NCBI GenBank assembly: GCA_963971405.1
Contig: OZ020484.1
Span: 32,138,770-32,202,769 of the forward strand
Source of the DNA: Psococerastis gibbosa
Taxonomy: Eukaryota; Arthropoda; Insecta; Psocodea; Psocidae
Length of the DNA stretch: 64,000 bases
Direction of reading: 5' to 3'
Made by a program: the position numbers and the translations under genes. Below are positions 48,711-59,239 of the stretch, in pieces. The notes under the pieces were generated by a model, which searched no databases, was not told where the DNA came from, and was given only the letters and a program-made list of their open reading frames with translations. The number at the start of each line of letters is the position of its first letter. Position 1 is the first letter of the stretch.

Positions 48711-48968
48711 CCTGGAATAATAACATACAATTGCTACTTTCATATTTTGCTGTACATTGTGGATTCTAGTTTACTAATTTCATCAAAATCAATTTGCGGA
48801 ATCCCGATTAAAGCAAAATTAAAACATCGGTCGAGTGTGAATCCTATCACCAAGCACTCACTATCATTTATTAATTTTAATCAAGTGCCATTTAACTGTG
48901 GCCAATCGGTCGCGTTGTTAAGGACGACCACATACTACATACGGTATATGCACTTCAAGGTACATTGT

Positions 48969-48989
48969 GGGGGCGGGGGGGGGGGGGGG
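48969..48989. repeat. Poly-G tract
   Basis: gggggcgggggggggggg. See the finding on homopolymer G/C tracts. Confidence 0.8.
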
Positions 48990-49249
48990 ATTTTAATGGA
49001 GATAAAAAAAGAAGAAATGGGTACACAAGCAAATCTAATGACAAAAAAAAAATGGGACCGGGATGGAACTTCTGCAGAGACAATGACAAAAGTAGAGGGT
49101 GTTCGTTTTCAGTAAGAGCGCAGAATGCATGGGAAGAAGAAAGGGTGTAATAGCAGTAGTTGTGAATTGAAGTAGTGTTCCGCACTAATGTTTAATCCCG
49201 ACACTACTGCTCTATGTCCTCTTCTTTTTTAAATCCTCCACAATTTTCT

Positions 49250-49800
49250 TTCTGAACTCCCTAAGTTTACAGCACCTTTGATAGTTTTCTGCAGCAGATT
49301 AAACATTTGTAGGCCCTCATGGAAAATGCAAATAGCAACTAACAAGGAAATATTATTCATAAATTAGTATAATAAGAATTTAGTTTTCTTATAAACTGAA
49401 AACTATTTTTCTGGTATTTATTTTGAATAAAGTAGAAGGATAACAATATCATAGCATTATACAGTATTTCGTATTGAAATAATGGCAAATAGAAACGGGG
49501 GGTTGGATTAAGGAGTGAGTGTCCATCCAGAATGCTACCTAGTACCTACTGCATGTGTCAGTAGGCTCGTTTTTATAACTAGTATTATATTATAGTCGAG
49601 GTTGAGTAACTAAACGATCGTAAAAGGTTTAAGCAGCCTAGTGCATTGGTCACATTACTACCTAATGTTGTCATTAACTTTAATTAACAATGGGAAACTG
49701 AATGTTTGCGACAGGAATTGATCAGTGCAATAATGATGGAATGTTCTGCAACTGGCCTTAAATACTAAACAGCACCGTCCTATCATACAACTCAGGCGTG
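49250..49800. other. Intergenic, no gene recognised
   Basis: Upstream of spn-E exon 1 on the minus strand and before the LINE. AT-rich; no motif recognised. It could contain the spn-E 5' UTR exon and promoter, but I could not locate them. Confidence 0.4.
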
Positions 49801-49811
49801 AGGATGGAAGT

Positions 49812-51557
49812 TTGGTTCATGGAGATTTACACATGGCTGAGGCACTTAATGAGTTTATTATTCAGAGTGTAGTTAATATAAATGAGTCCATCCGGCCTTC
49901 GCCTACTATTAATATTGACGATTGTGGGGAGCCCTATCTATCGGAATTTCGTCCAGCAACGACTGATAAAGTGCATAAAATAGTTAATGGTTTGCATGGA
50001 AAAAGTGAAATTCAGCCTTCATGTGATGTAATAAAGAAATGTTGGGATATCCTTGGTGAGCCAGTCACCAAGATAGTTAATACGTCATTGAGTAATAGCG
50101 TGGTTCCCGATGAGTTGAAGATAGCTGTCATAACTCCGATTCCGAAGGTTGTGGGGTCCATCCTTATGTCTGACTTGAGGCCAATAAATGTTATGCCTAC
50201 CATGGATAAGGTATTGGAGAAAGTGGCAATTGAACAGATATTGGACCATGTTAAAAATCGCAATCTAATATCAATTAATCAATCTGGATTTCGTGCCAAA
50301 CATTCGACTGAATCGGCCATCCAGCTAGTTGTTGAAGACTGGAGGCAGGCGGTTGGCAATGGGAAGAAAGTATTGGCTGTAATTCTGGATCTGAAACGTG
50401 CATTCGAAACCATCGATAGGAAACTTTTGCTTGGGAAGCTGTGGAAGTTGGGTCTTTTTTTTTATAAATTGGGGTACAGGTGTTACCTGTGTGCACTTAA
50501 GCCTATTGGCCTATTATTATAAGTTGGGTCTTAGAGGACGTGTTTATAACTGGTTGAACAACTATTTAAGTAATCGGAAGCAAAGGGTAAAAGTAAACGG
50601 GGTCTTATCGTCGGAAATCGGCGTGGAACTAGGTGTTGGGCAAGGAACTTCTTTTGGTCCGTTGCTGTTTGTCCTTCATATTAATGACCTTGTGCAAGTT
50701 GTAAGTAAAGTCAAGTTCCATAAGTTTGCGGATGATACTATGTACTATGTAGTTGGAGATGATCTTGATGCCATGGTGGTTGATATGAACAATGACCTCA
50801 TGAATGTTGTCAATTGGATGAAAGCGAACAAATTATGTCTTAATGTGAAGAAGACCAAAGCTATGCTTCTGTCAAAGGATGATGTGATGCTAAACTCTAG
50901 TGTTATTGTTGAAGGTAGGTGAGAGGATTGAGTTGGTAAAGAAATTCAAATACCTGTGTGTAACCCTTGACTGTCGTCTGAATTTTAAAGATCACTTTGA
51001 CAATGTCTTACTCATGATTACGAGAAAGATGTCTCTACTTAAGCGACTACGTTTTGGGTTGAATAGGAATAGTAAAAAAATGGTGTTTGATGCCTTGGTG
51101 AAACCCCATGTTAACTATTGCAGTACTTTGTTCAATTATGCCTCCTCTGAGTCAATAAGAAATATTCAAGTGGCAATTAATGTGGGGCTTAGAAATATAT
51201 TAAATGTTCCATTGTATCGGACGTCTGTTGATTGGATGCTTCGAGAACTTGCAATGTTTACCGTACGTGAACAAGTTTTTATTGATACGATGGTTTTCAT
51301 TTTTAAAATTATGAACGGGTTACTACCCGAGTACCTACGCTCAAGAATAACTACATTTGGTGAAATTCACTTATTCCACTAGAAATGTTGGCGACGGTGT
51401 GTTGGTGCTGCAGACGTCGAAATTTTTAAGGAAGAGCATATTCCAAGACGGTCTATCCAAATATAATTCTCTTCGAAGGGATATCAAATTGGCTTCATCC
51501 TTGTTGAAATTTAAAAAAATATTTACAAGAGGATGTGCGAAGTGGTTTACTCGATAA
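49812..51557 (+). pseudogene. CR1/Jockey-like LINE reverse transcriptase, broken
   Basis: Three frames in sequence. 49812-50450: RPINVMPTMDKVLEK, FRAKHSTESAIQLV and motif A VILDLKRAFETID. 50523-50918: LGVGQGTSFGPLLFV and catalytic FADDTMYYV. 50900-51382 and 51357-51557: YLCVTLDCRLNFKDHF and the thumb region, ending at a stop at about 51557. A 64-bp insertion (50457-50520) and further frameshifts near 50910 and 51370 disable it. No endonuclease domain is present, so it is 5'-truncated. A short (ACT)n lies after the stop. Confidence 0.85.
50457..50520 (-). mobile_element. 64-bp LINE 3'-end insertion inside the LINE
   Basis: Flanked by a perfect 12-bp duplication aagttgggtctt (50445-50456 and 50521-50532). 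The poly-T side (poly-A on minus) lies at the left. The body gtgcacttaagcctattggc is identical to 21014-21033, the 3' end of the RNase H LINE. An extremely 5'-truncated retrocopy. Confidence 0.85.
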
Positions 51558-52164
51558 GTGGATGACTTAATAGTGAAAGTGGTTGTTTTCTATTAGCATT
51601 CTTGTTATTTCTCCAAACACTACTACTACTACTACTATGGGCGATTGAATTTAGAATTATAATAATAATGCGGCTGGCGCCTGGTGGTCTAAATACTGTA
51701 GGGTACAACATATTTTATTAGTTTATGATTAAATTAACTACATGAGCCAAAAATGTTCGTGCGGAAACACTGAGTCAAATAAATAAAGTTTAAACTGACT
51801 ATACCTGAATTTTTAGGTAATAGTTGAAAGATTATTATTTTTTATTTCAACATTTTGGCATTTTTCGCGGAAACAGAACGGTAAACGAAAAGTCAAAAAC
51901 AAGCAAGACACAAGTGAACCCGTGTCAATAGTGAAAAACCTTGAAAAACCATAGACTACACAATATTAAATATTACACATACAAATGAGCATGCGCACAA
52001 GTCGCTCTCGAGTCTCGCTGTTGCCGAACATCGAAGGACGCAACGCAAGCCCCATGACCTCTTCATTCATCATTGTTTCATTACTTTCATTCAATTCATT
52101 CAGTCATTCTGAGTCAGGAAGGAATGTTTATACGTTGAGTTTGAGTTGTGGACATATATGACAC

Positions 52165-52210
52165 TAGACCCGCCGTATAAAAGGTCAAAAATATAACTAC
52201 AATGATTGAA
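52165..52210 (+). promoter_or_regulatory. Possible core promoter of the BIR gene
   Basis: A TATA-like box gtataaaagg at 52174-52183 in an otherwise CG-containing 200-bp stretch with gcatgcgcac at about 51990, an NRF1-like site. It is upstream of the BIR exon on the same strand; the exon has an acceptor in front, so an upstream first exon is expected. No experimental support. Confidence 0.3.
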
Positions 52211-53054
52211 AAACAATAAAGGTATGTTATGATGATTTAGCTCCTATTTTAAAAAAGAATATACGATATTCTATGGGAAACGAAGCACATTTTCTTTGTG
52301 TGGGCACGGCTGCGCCATATTGAGGGCAACGTCGCCATCGCCTTTGATATGCTAATTATAATTATGATTGTTTTCAGCATTTTGAGTTCTCCAGCATTTT
52401 AGTTGTGGTGTATCATATTATCATTTGCTTATTTGTGATTTGTTGTACACATTGAATTACACATTGACTTCGGGTAGCCATATCGTTGCCCTAATGGAAA
52501 GAAGGACCTTGGCTGGCTGGCAATGGAATTCCATAATAATTAGATAGATCCGTTCCCCCTACTGCAGATTCAGTTACTCTTAATCATTATTGTGAACAAA
52601 GATACAGAAAGAAAAAGTTTGAGTAGAATTATTGTATTTATTGCCTAGAAGATGAAACTGACAAGTCCACGAAACTACGAAAACTACTAAAATTCTCGTT
52701 CTAAAGACTATGCGGTGGATGTTTTCAGTATTTATCCCGTGGGTCTAAATCCTTATTATTTTTTGCTGGGCATGTCAATGTGTTTAGTAAAGTGTGAAGA
52801 GTTGATTACTGGTTGTGCAGCCACAAAGAAATGAAAATGATTGAATAGAAAATGCGTATAAAAATCAAAGTCTATAAAAAGAAGTACCTAATCTCAGTTT
52901 TCAAAGGGGGCGTACCCAACCTTTTTACCACGCGTTCAAAAACTGGCCAAACACCGACCACATGTTAGCGCTATGTTTAGTATCATTTCTTCTACTCCTT
53001 CATCCCATTCATGGCTCCATAAACGACGCTTTATGATAAATTTGACTTAGTGAA

Positions 53055-53505
53055 CTAAGCGAGTAGTATGTCCCAGTTGCTATTAATATATTTGCGGCTG
53101 CGGAACTGCGGTAGGGGCCAGTACTCATTAAGAGCCAACCGGAGTCGCCCATATTCCATTTTCTGTTCAAACTTCAATTTCTCATGAAATATGGAACGCA
53201 GAACAGTGAAAAAATGCTGAATGGCAAGAAGAACTTTTTCTCCTAATTTTGATGCCTTAACTAACCCCAATTCGCCACAGTTGATGAACTCCTTCAACTT
53301 TAACTCCTGAGTGACCGTTACTTTTTGTGTATCTAGTTCACTAACTATAGCCGATCGGTATTGATGATTGCAACATACTATATATCAAAATTAGGAGAAA
53401 AAATTCTTCTTGCCATTCAGCATTTTTTCATTGTTCTGCGTTACATATTTCGTGAGAAATTAAAGTTTGCACAGAAATGGAATATCGGCGACTCCGGTTA
53501 ATCAT
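53055..53505. repeat. Inverted duplication with 80-codon ORF
   Basis: 53137-53253 is the reverse complement of 53384-53505 with small differences (gaaaaaatgctgaatggcaa and its inverse). The minus ORF 53297-53055 reads YGRLRLALNEYWPLPQFRSR and has protein-like composition, but I do not recognise it. Could be part of an unknown gene exon duplicated in inverse orientation. Confidence 0.5.
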
Positions 53506-53530
53506 TAAATCATTTTTATTTTAGATTTCC

Positions 53531-53758
53531 ATGTTGATGATGGCACCTAACGTGACTCGCCATGCTGGGGGGGACTTTCCTTCCCGTTCCTTTCACCACA
53601 AGCGGCCCACCTCGGTTAATTTATGCAATGAAGTAGAAAGACTGAATACCTTCCGAAACTGGCCGCAGTCGGTGACCCTTGCGGAGCGCCTAGCTGCCAA
53701 TGGTTTTTACTATGCAGGACAACACGATAGCGTCTCCTGCGCCTTCTGTGGCATTCAG
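53531..53758 (+). CDS. BIR-domain protein, first coding exon (partial gene)
   Basis: Seventy-six codons from ATG (53531; M3 or M4 could also be used) to a GTAAGC donor after GIQ. It encodes the first half of a BIR domain: VERLNTFRNWPQSV, LAANGFYYAGQHD, VSCAFC (zinc ligands C70 and C73; the later H and C would be in the next exon). BIR proteins include inhibitor-of-apoptosis proteins, BIRC5/survivin and BRUCE. An acceptor-like ttattttag precedes the ATG, so a 5' UTR exon is likely. I did not find the exon with the remaining W..D...H......C half within the window. It is transcribed divergently from spn-E, 4.8 kb away. Confidence 0.8.
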
Positions 53759-53874
53759 GTAAGCTTCAATAGCTAATTCAGAGGCTTAAGGGGGGGGGGG
53801 GAAGATTGCTTAACGTCTGTCAAAAATCAAAATGTGTCAATGGCATCAACTAATATAAAAGACTGATCGATAAA

Positions 53875-54215
53875 AACACGGCACTGGACTATGGTGCAAT
53901 TGGTAAAGAACCAGGAAACATTTTCGTCGTGGTCTGGATCCATCTCCCCCCAATGGGCACCTTACCTTCTCCGGTAGGGGGGCATACGCCAGTGCCTGCC
54001 TCGTTGCTGACCGCAACACAGCAACTTTGGTGACAATGTGGTAACGTGTTTGTGCTTGCTCGTGTCTCACACCTTGCGATTGGAGACGTGTCGTACCTCC
54101 ACAGAAGTACCTATTAGGTTACTTTGTGAGGCAATTGAAGAGGTTAGTCGATGCATTCATTGAATTGTTTGTACGCGATTAACCGTTTTTAAATATTAAA
54201 AAAAAAATCACAAAT
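53875..54215 (+). mobile_element. SINE-like retroposon with poly-A
   Basis: The head ctatggtgcaattggtaaag looks like a Pol III A box region; the body ctgcctcgttgctgaccgca follows; the 3' part agacgtgtcgtacct through attgtttgtacgcgattaac to an A run matches 18.72-18.9 kb. Two copies are visible. Confidence 0.55.
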
Positions 54216-54224
54216 CATCTAGTT

Positions 54225-54553
54225 CAGAGGTTCTCAAACTTTTTTCCTCGCGGACCCCTAAATAATATAAAATTGCATCGCGACCCACTAAATTCTACAT
54301 TGCAATTTTTAGTTCGATTTCCTTCCTAAAAAATCTAGTCTATTCTATTTAATATAGTTGGTTCCCGCCATATTCTATTATATATCTTGGTTGGTTCCCG
54401 CCAATCTTTAAAAAATATATGACTTAAATTGAAAAAAAACTTGTCATTCAATTCAATTTTATATAGTGTATTACTGGCAGCCCACGCCGCGACCCACTTG
54501 GAAATTTTTCGCGACCCGCTTTGGGGTGGCCACCCACACTTTGAGAACCCCTG
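54225..54553. mobile_element. Non-autonomous hAT element (329 bp)
   Basis: TIR cagaggttctcaaactttt and its inverse acactttgagaacccctg. Exact 8-bp duplications atctagtt at 54217-54224 and 54554-54561. AT-rich centre; subterminal cgcgacccac and gcgacccgct blocks. No ORF. Confidence 0.88.
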
Positions 54554-54848
54554 ATCTAGTTCTTTTATAATGGATTAGGGTAAAGTTCCACCACGCTTCT
54601 CGGCTAATTTGCTGAAACAATACAAATCATGTCCGAAAAATCTATTGGGTACAAGTGCACCCATGTATGTCCATAAAGTAATAAAAACAATCAAATAGTG
54701 GTTGAGAAGGTTTTGAAGAGCGAGTTCATAATTATTTCCCTCAATGTAATAGGTATTTTCTTCGAGAAATTCAAATCGTAATGCTTACGTCCCCTATTTT
54801 AATCTAAATGACCGTAGTTAACATAAACCATTTAAAATAATCAATATG

Positions 54849-55007
54849 CAGGCTGATTATGGCGATTATAATACCGGGGTTATTATAATACCCTGGTATT
54901 AAAAATGTAAACAAGATAATTTTATAATGGAAAGTGCTATTCAAAATTTGTTTGTTTACAGTTTTAATCCCAGGAGTAAGTTAATACCAATCGTCATGAT
55001 CAGCCTG
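54849..55007. mobile_element. Short MITE, CAG(G)CTGAT ends (copy 1)
   Basis: Ends caggctgat and atcagcctg. The core gtaaacaagataattttata to atttgtttgtttac is shared almost exactly with 58289-58446. Confidence 0.65.
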
Positions 55008-55009
55008 CA

Positions 55010-55990
55010 GATCCTTAAATGAGGCTATTTAAATTCAGAATTCGCTATTTTATTGAAGTATTCATCTTTTGCCCAGTGCACCCGAGTGATTCGAATGCTC
55101 CCTTGACGAATTTCGCAGAGGATCGCTGGCGTTCCAACCGCCCGTGTGTACCGGGCCTTACTTTCAGCTCTTATACTTTTACTAGTGGAGTCATTGTCCT
55201 AATCCTTATTTGTTTCTTTATGTTTACGGCCTGTGCTGAGAAAAAGAGTGATAGGACATGCTCTCGTTCGCATGTTGCCAACGCCAATCTGCATAGAGTC
55301 GGTCAATGCTTTCGTTATGGTGCTTTTGTTGTAAAAAAAAAAAAAAAAAACATCCGTTGCGTTAACATTCAAAACAAGCGTGCGTCTTGGTACAGGACTC
55401 TCCAGTAAATACGGGAATTACGCGTCGCCCATAGGCAAAAAAAATCGAAAGGCATGATTTGTTTCCCTAACAATTATCGTAGTGTCCATATCGTAGACTT
55501 GCTCACTCCATGAAATGCTCCAGAATTTCATGAAATGTTTCGGTGTCTACTGATGTGGTTTGGGCAGGTATAGCGATTTGGGATTATTATAATACGGCAA
55601 CTGGGGTTGGTTCAACTGTTTTAAACGTATTAGTGGAAAATGCGTGGGAAATTCAAATTGAATTTACTATTTTTTCTCCTTTAGATGTAGGCTACATAGT
55701 AATTAAAATTGTTATTTTATTTCAAAATTCTTCCTGTATATTTTAAGGTTTATGGTATTTCATTCAATTATGAAACAATGCAACCATTCTCTTGCATTCT
55801 AATACTTTATTAATTTGAATTTCCGGCGCATATTTTACACCATCACGTGACACCTTACTACTGTGGTATTAAAAAATAAACCACGGTATTGTAATAATCC
55901 AAAATAGCCCTGATCGGGCTGCGGGTCAATTTAAGTTACCCACATCATGAAATGCCCAAACGTAAATGGCAAAAGCGTGAAATATTGACG
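55010..55990. other. No gene recognised
   Basis: AT-rich sequence with random short ORFs. The 129-codon ORF at 55019-55408 includes a poly-A tract read as polylysine and lacks domain features. About 55860-55930 resembles ends of the MITE family above. Confidence 0.4.
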
Positions 55991-56006
55991 ATTTTATGAT
56001 CTGGTC

Positions 56007-56485
56007 CAGGGGCTCCCAACCTGTGGTCTACAGACATATATCAGGTGGTCCATGGGCCAAAGTAAGCAATAAAAATATAATGACTCTAAGTTACTTTTGT
56101 TCTATTACTAAGTCAACCTAGCTGAGTTATGGCTATAAAGCCGTCTCTTACACTCGAACTAGGAAAGCCCGGGACCACCTGCTTTACATGCCCTCCAAAG
56201 CATGGCCAGAAAATGTAACCAGTGTAGGACTCGAACCAACAACCTTTCTGGTGAAAGTCAGAGTTAGAATCCGTTCCACTAATCTACATGTCCTGAATTA
56301 TTGGAAATTTGAAATAAAATACACCGAACTACAAAATTCGCCCGATACCAGTTCTTAATATTAATTTCTTAATATTTAATCAAATATTAGAACACGTAAT
56401 TGTAGGCACCAACTCCTTGATCTTGGTCTTAGAATTTAACGATTTTCCTATCACTGCCACGGACAAAAAAGTTGGAGAACCCCTG
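56007..56485. mobile_element. Non-autonomous hAT element (479 bp) with nested SINE
   Basis: TIR caggggctcccaacctg and inverse gttggagaacccctg. Exact 8-bp duplications atctggtc at 55999-56006 and 56486-56493. Contains an inverted copy of SINE family S at 56085-56303. Confidence 0.85.
56085..56303 (-). mobile_element. tRNA-derived SINE (family S), copy 3
   Basis: Reverse of copies at 22.7 and 25.25 kb: ggacttgtagattagtggaa-like A box (plus cctaatctacatgtcc), B box ggttcgagtcc as ggactcgaacc on plus, and tail ctattactaagtcaacctag. Nested in the 479-bp hAT element. Confidence 0.7.
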
Positions 56486-56689
56486 ATCTGGTCAAATTAA
56501 GATGCCCACATCATGAAATTAGCAAATCTACGGTATTGCAGCGACATGCTCACCACACTGCTACTTTAATATTTTCATAAATTAACCACCGTATTATGCT
56601 TTTTTGTTCGTAAATATATAACCCTGTACTGCATGTGGGATAGCCGATAGGGATATTATATTGAAGAGGAGTTGAGTAGGAGTTGCATC

Positions 56690-57015
56690 TCAATTAGTGA
56701 GCATTCGTGCAATGGCGCATTATTGCAAACCCCAAGGTCGGGGGGACAGTTGCAACGCGACGCAGGCACAAGTTGACCTACATCCAAACCGTAAGCTTTT
56801 CCTGTTTATTTATCTGTTAGTTGGAGATTCTAGACTCGTATCTATACTTGGTGAAGTCATGCTTTCGCATGTTTGGTTTTATTGCGTCAACGGTAAGCTT
56901 GTCTCAGCTTATCCATTATCGCTTGTAGCCGGTGTAGGTTGACATCGAGAATATACCAGTTTGCCAAAGGCCAAAAATTCATACGGTAACAATACAAATT
57001 ATTTCCGAAATTACT
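56690..57015 (-). repeat. Retroposon family R1 copy
   Basis: aagtcatgctttcgcatgtt, gcgtcaacggtaagcttgtc, ttatcgcttgtagccggtgt, ttgacatcgagaatatacca and gccaaaaattcatacggtaa match the 22.1-kb copy. Confidence 0.7.
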
Positions 57016-57555
57016 AGGCGCCTGGTTAGTTTGTGTGACACATCTTATGTCATACACATTTCCACATCTGTATGATACATGTACAAGTAGGCTTGTCAGT
57101 GAATCCGCTGAATCCGATCCAAGGCCACAAAAAGCAGAGATGGGTGTCGGATTAGCTCATGCAAATCACCTATGTTTATTAGGGGTAGGCACAGTGAGCC
57201 ATTACTAAATACTGTACTGTAGCCAGATAGTGGCCGAGGTCTGCTTGGCAAGTTGGCAACACATATGGACTTTGATGTTTATGGTGAGCAATCCATGATA
57301 TTTCATCCGTATCAGTTACGATGACGTCACGTGTTTACTCAATGGAATGCTCCATTATTAGAGTTGGGCGTGGGGAATTCCCTGTCACGCTGTGATGATG
57401 TTCAGCAGTCTGTATCAGCGGTTTCGTTGAAAAATCATTATAATAACAAGTAGCTTGCGATCACAGATCACAACTAGGATATCGCCCTTATTTTCAATAC
57501 TATAAAACTATCATTTTCTCAAATATCATGGCAGCGGTATGCCGGTATGCGTAAC
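57015..57555. other. No gene recognised
   Basis: Mixed AT-rich sequence; nothing identified. Confidence 0.4.
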
Positions 57556-57860
57556 CCCCCCCCCCCCCCTGGCTGCGGCCATGGTGGCCGTTGGGAGCGG
57601 TTGTAGTGACGCCGAAGCCCGAAAGGTGGTGGACATAAATCAGTTTCATGGGACAGTTTTGGCCCCCCCTCTGAACTCTGAAGATAGGACAGGTCCACGC
57701 TCCACGGGAGACGAAGGACGCATGTGGGCAGTTCCAGCCGAAATTGTTTGTGTCGGCACGGGCACACGACCATTGCAATGCATGGTCACCATTCAAACTA
57801 GGCGCCGCCAGGTTCCAATTCGAACACGCTAAAGCGAAAAGCGGGCGTTCTGTATGCGAA
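57555..57860. other. GC-rich island after a poly-C tract
   Basis: A 15-base C run, then about 290 bp of markedly GC-rich DNA with several CpGs (gtgacgccgaag, cacgggagacgaagg). Open in three frames for 60-98 codons, but no protein family recognised. May be a CpG patch, a repeat fragment or the edge of a gene. Confidence 0.35.
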
Positions 57861-58189
57861 CCGCCTTGGTTTTATCGAATAACGAAATCCCTTGCTAGTC
57901 ATTTTTTTTTACAGTGGCTTGTTTTTAGGCCTTAGCATTGAATATATAACACTATAGAATGGTCACGACGGTCACATATTGCAAACAGGCTTTTCTGGTA
58001 AAAAACCTACAAACTAGAAAAAAGGTCGGACGTCCCGCTGGTGTCAGCCCATTGTGCAATTCGTCAGGGTCCAACTCGTCACATCTTTACCAGGGACGGT
58101 CTAAATACCCTCACTATGCAATACTCTCAATTTCTTCCTGCCCCTTCAATTGGCTGCCTACTTTAATAATGGCCAGTGGTATATACTGT

Positions 58190-59235
58190 ATATATTTTAT
58201 TGCTTTCCAATTTATACGTAGTAAAAGGAAAGCTTTGTGATGGTCGAAATTGTCGATTCCGAGATTTCACCGGATTTACACGTCCCAGCAGCCTGATCGG
58301 GGCGTTTATAAGACCGGTATTTATTTAATCCACTGGTAAACAAGATAATTTTATAATGGAAAGTGCTATTCAAAATTTGTTTGTTTACAGTTATAATCCT
58401 AGGGTATTTATTTAACCCCGGTATTATAAACGCCTCGATCAGACTGCAGGAACCCAAAAAAGTGGTTTTTACGAAATGTCTGTCTGTCTGTCTGTCTGCC
58501 TGTGCATCGATTTCCGGGCAAACTAAGCGGTCGATTTTGATGAAATTTAGCATGTAGGTTTACAAGAATCATACCTCGGGATATTTTTTTTATTTTGGGC
58601 CAATTCAATTGGGGGGGGGGGGGGGGGGTTTATTCACGTCTAAAAAAATTATTTCTCAAAAACGGCTCCAATGATTTCTTTTAAATTCTCATATATTGTA
58701 GTTGTTGTTAATGCTGACAAATTGCGGGGGGTCACTTACCCCTTGATAGTTTGCTTCTGGGGGTAAAAAATAAAAATAACTAAATTTTAATGAGAAATGA
58801 CTAAAAAATAATTTTTCTGCGAAACCTTTCTATCGATTACTTCTACCTTCAGGCATGTTTTAGGTGGTAAATTGAGTAACTAAACCGGATAGGTTGCTCT
58901 CCCAAAAAAATATTTGATATTGCACAAAAAATTATTTTTTGAAAAAATGATAGAAAATTCGCGCTCAAATGCCTTGCGTGTCCTGCCATTATTGCTGTGT
59001 GGTAATTAATGTGTTGGTCTGGCCTATCTAGAATTTATCTATCTTCCAGTGACGTCAGGTGGACAACCCCCCGCCCCCCCCCCCCCCCCCCGAGATATCG
59101 GAAATTTAACAACTGGAAAATCATTTACCATGAAATTACTCATATTCCCTATCTACTAATGTTGATAAATTGGAAAGCATGTTCGAGTAAACTCGGACCG
59201 GTTCTTTTATTTGACCTAGCATTGTACTTCTGCTC
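58190..59235 (+). repeat. Poly-C/CTGT repeat family, copy at 58.2-59.2 kb
   Basis: Head ctttccaatttatacgtagt, then gaaagctttgtgatggtcga, (ctgt)n, tttccgggcaaactaagcgg, an 18-base G run (58611-58628), a C run (59074-59091) and the tail aagcatgttcgagtaaactc. A MITE (58289-58446) is inserted. Copies of the same order lie at 60.0, 61.5 and 62.6 kb. Confidence 0.75.
58289..58446. mobile_element. Short MITE, CAG ends (copy 2)
   Basis: Ends cagcctgatc and gatcagactg with CAG duplicated on both sides (58286-58288 and 58447-58449). The uninterrupted sequence cccaggaaccc is seen in the copy near 60870, which confirms the insertion point. Confidence 0.8.
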
Positions 59236-59239
59236 AGCA

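Noticed and set aside
48004-48170. Homing endonuclease or bacterial GIY-YIG gene
   Set aside because: The CNDC..IYIGQT.R pattern and the flanking inverted repeat fit Penelope-like retroelements; no bacterial context exists.
55019-55408. 129-codon ORF
   Set aside because: Contains a poly-A run read as lysines and no recognisable domain.
57500-57832. Three overlapping ORFs in the GC-rich patch
   Set aside because: Open frames on both strands are expected in GC-rich DNA; no domain found.
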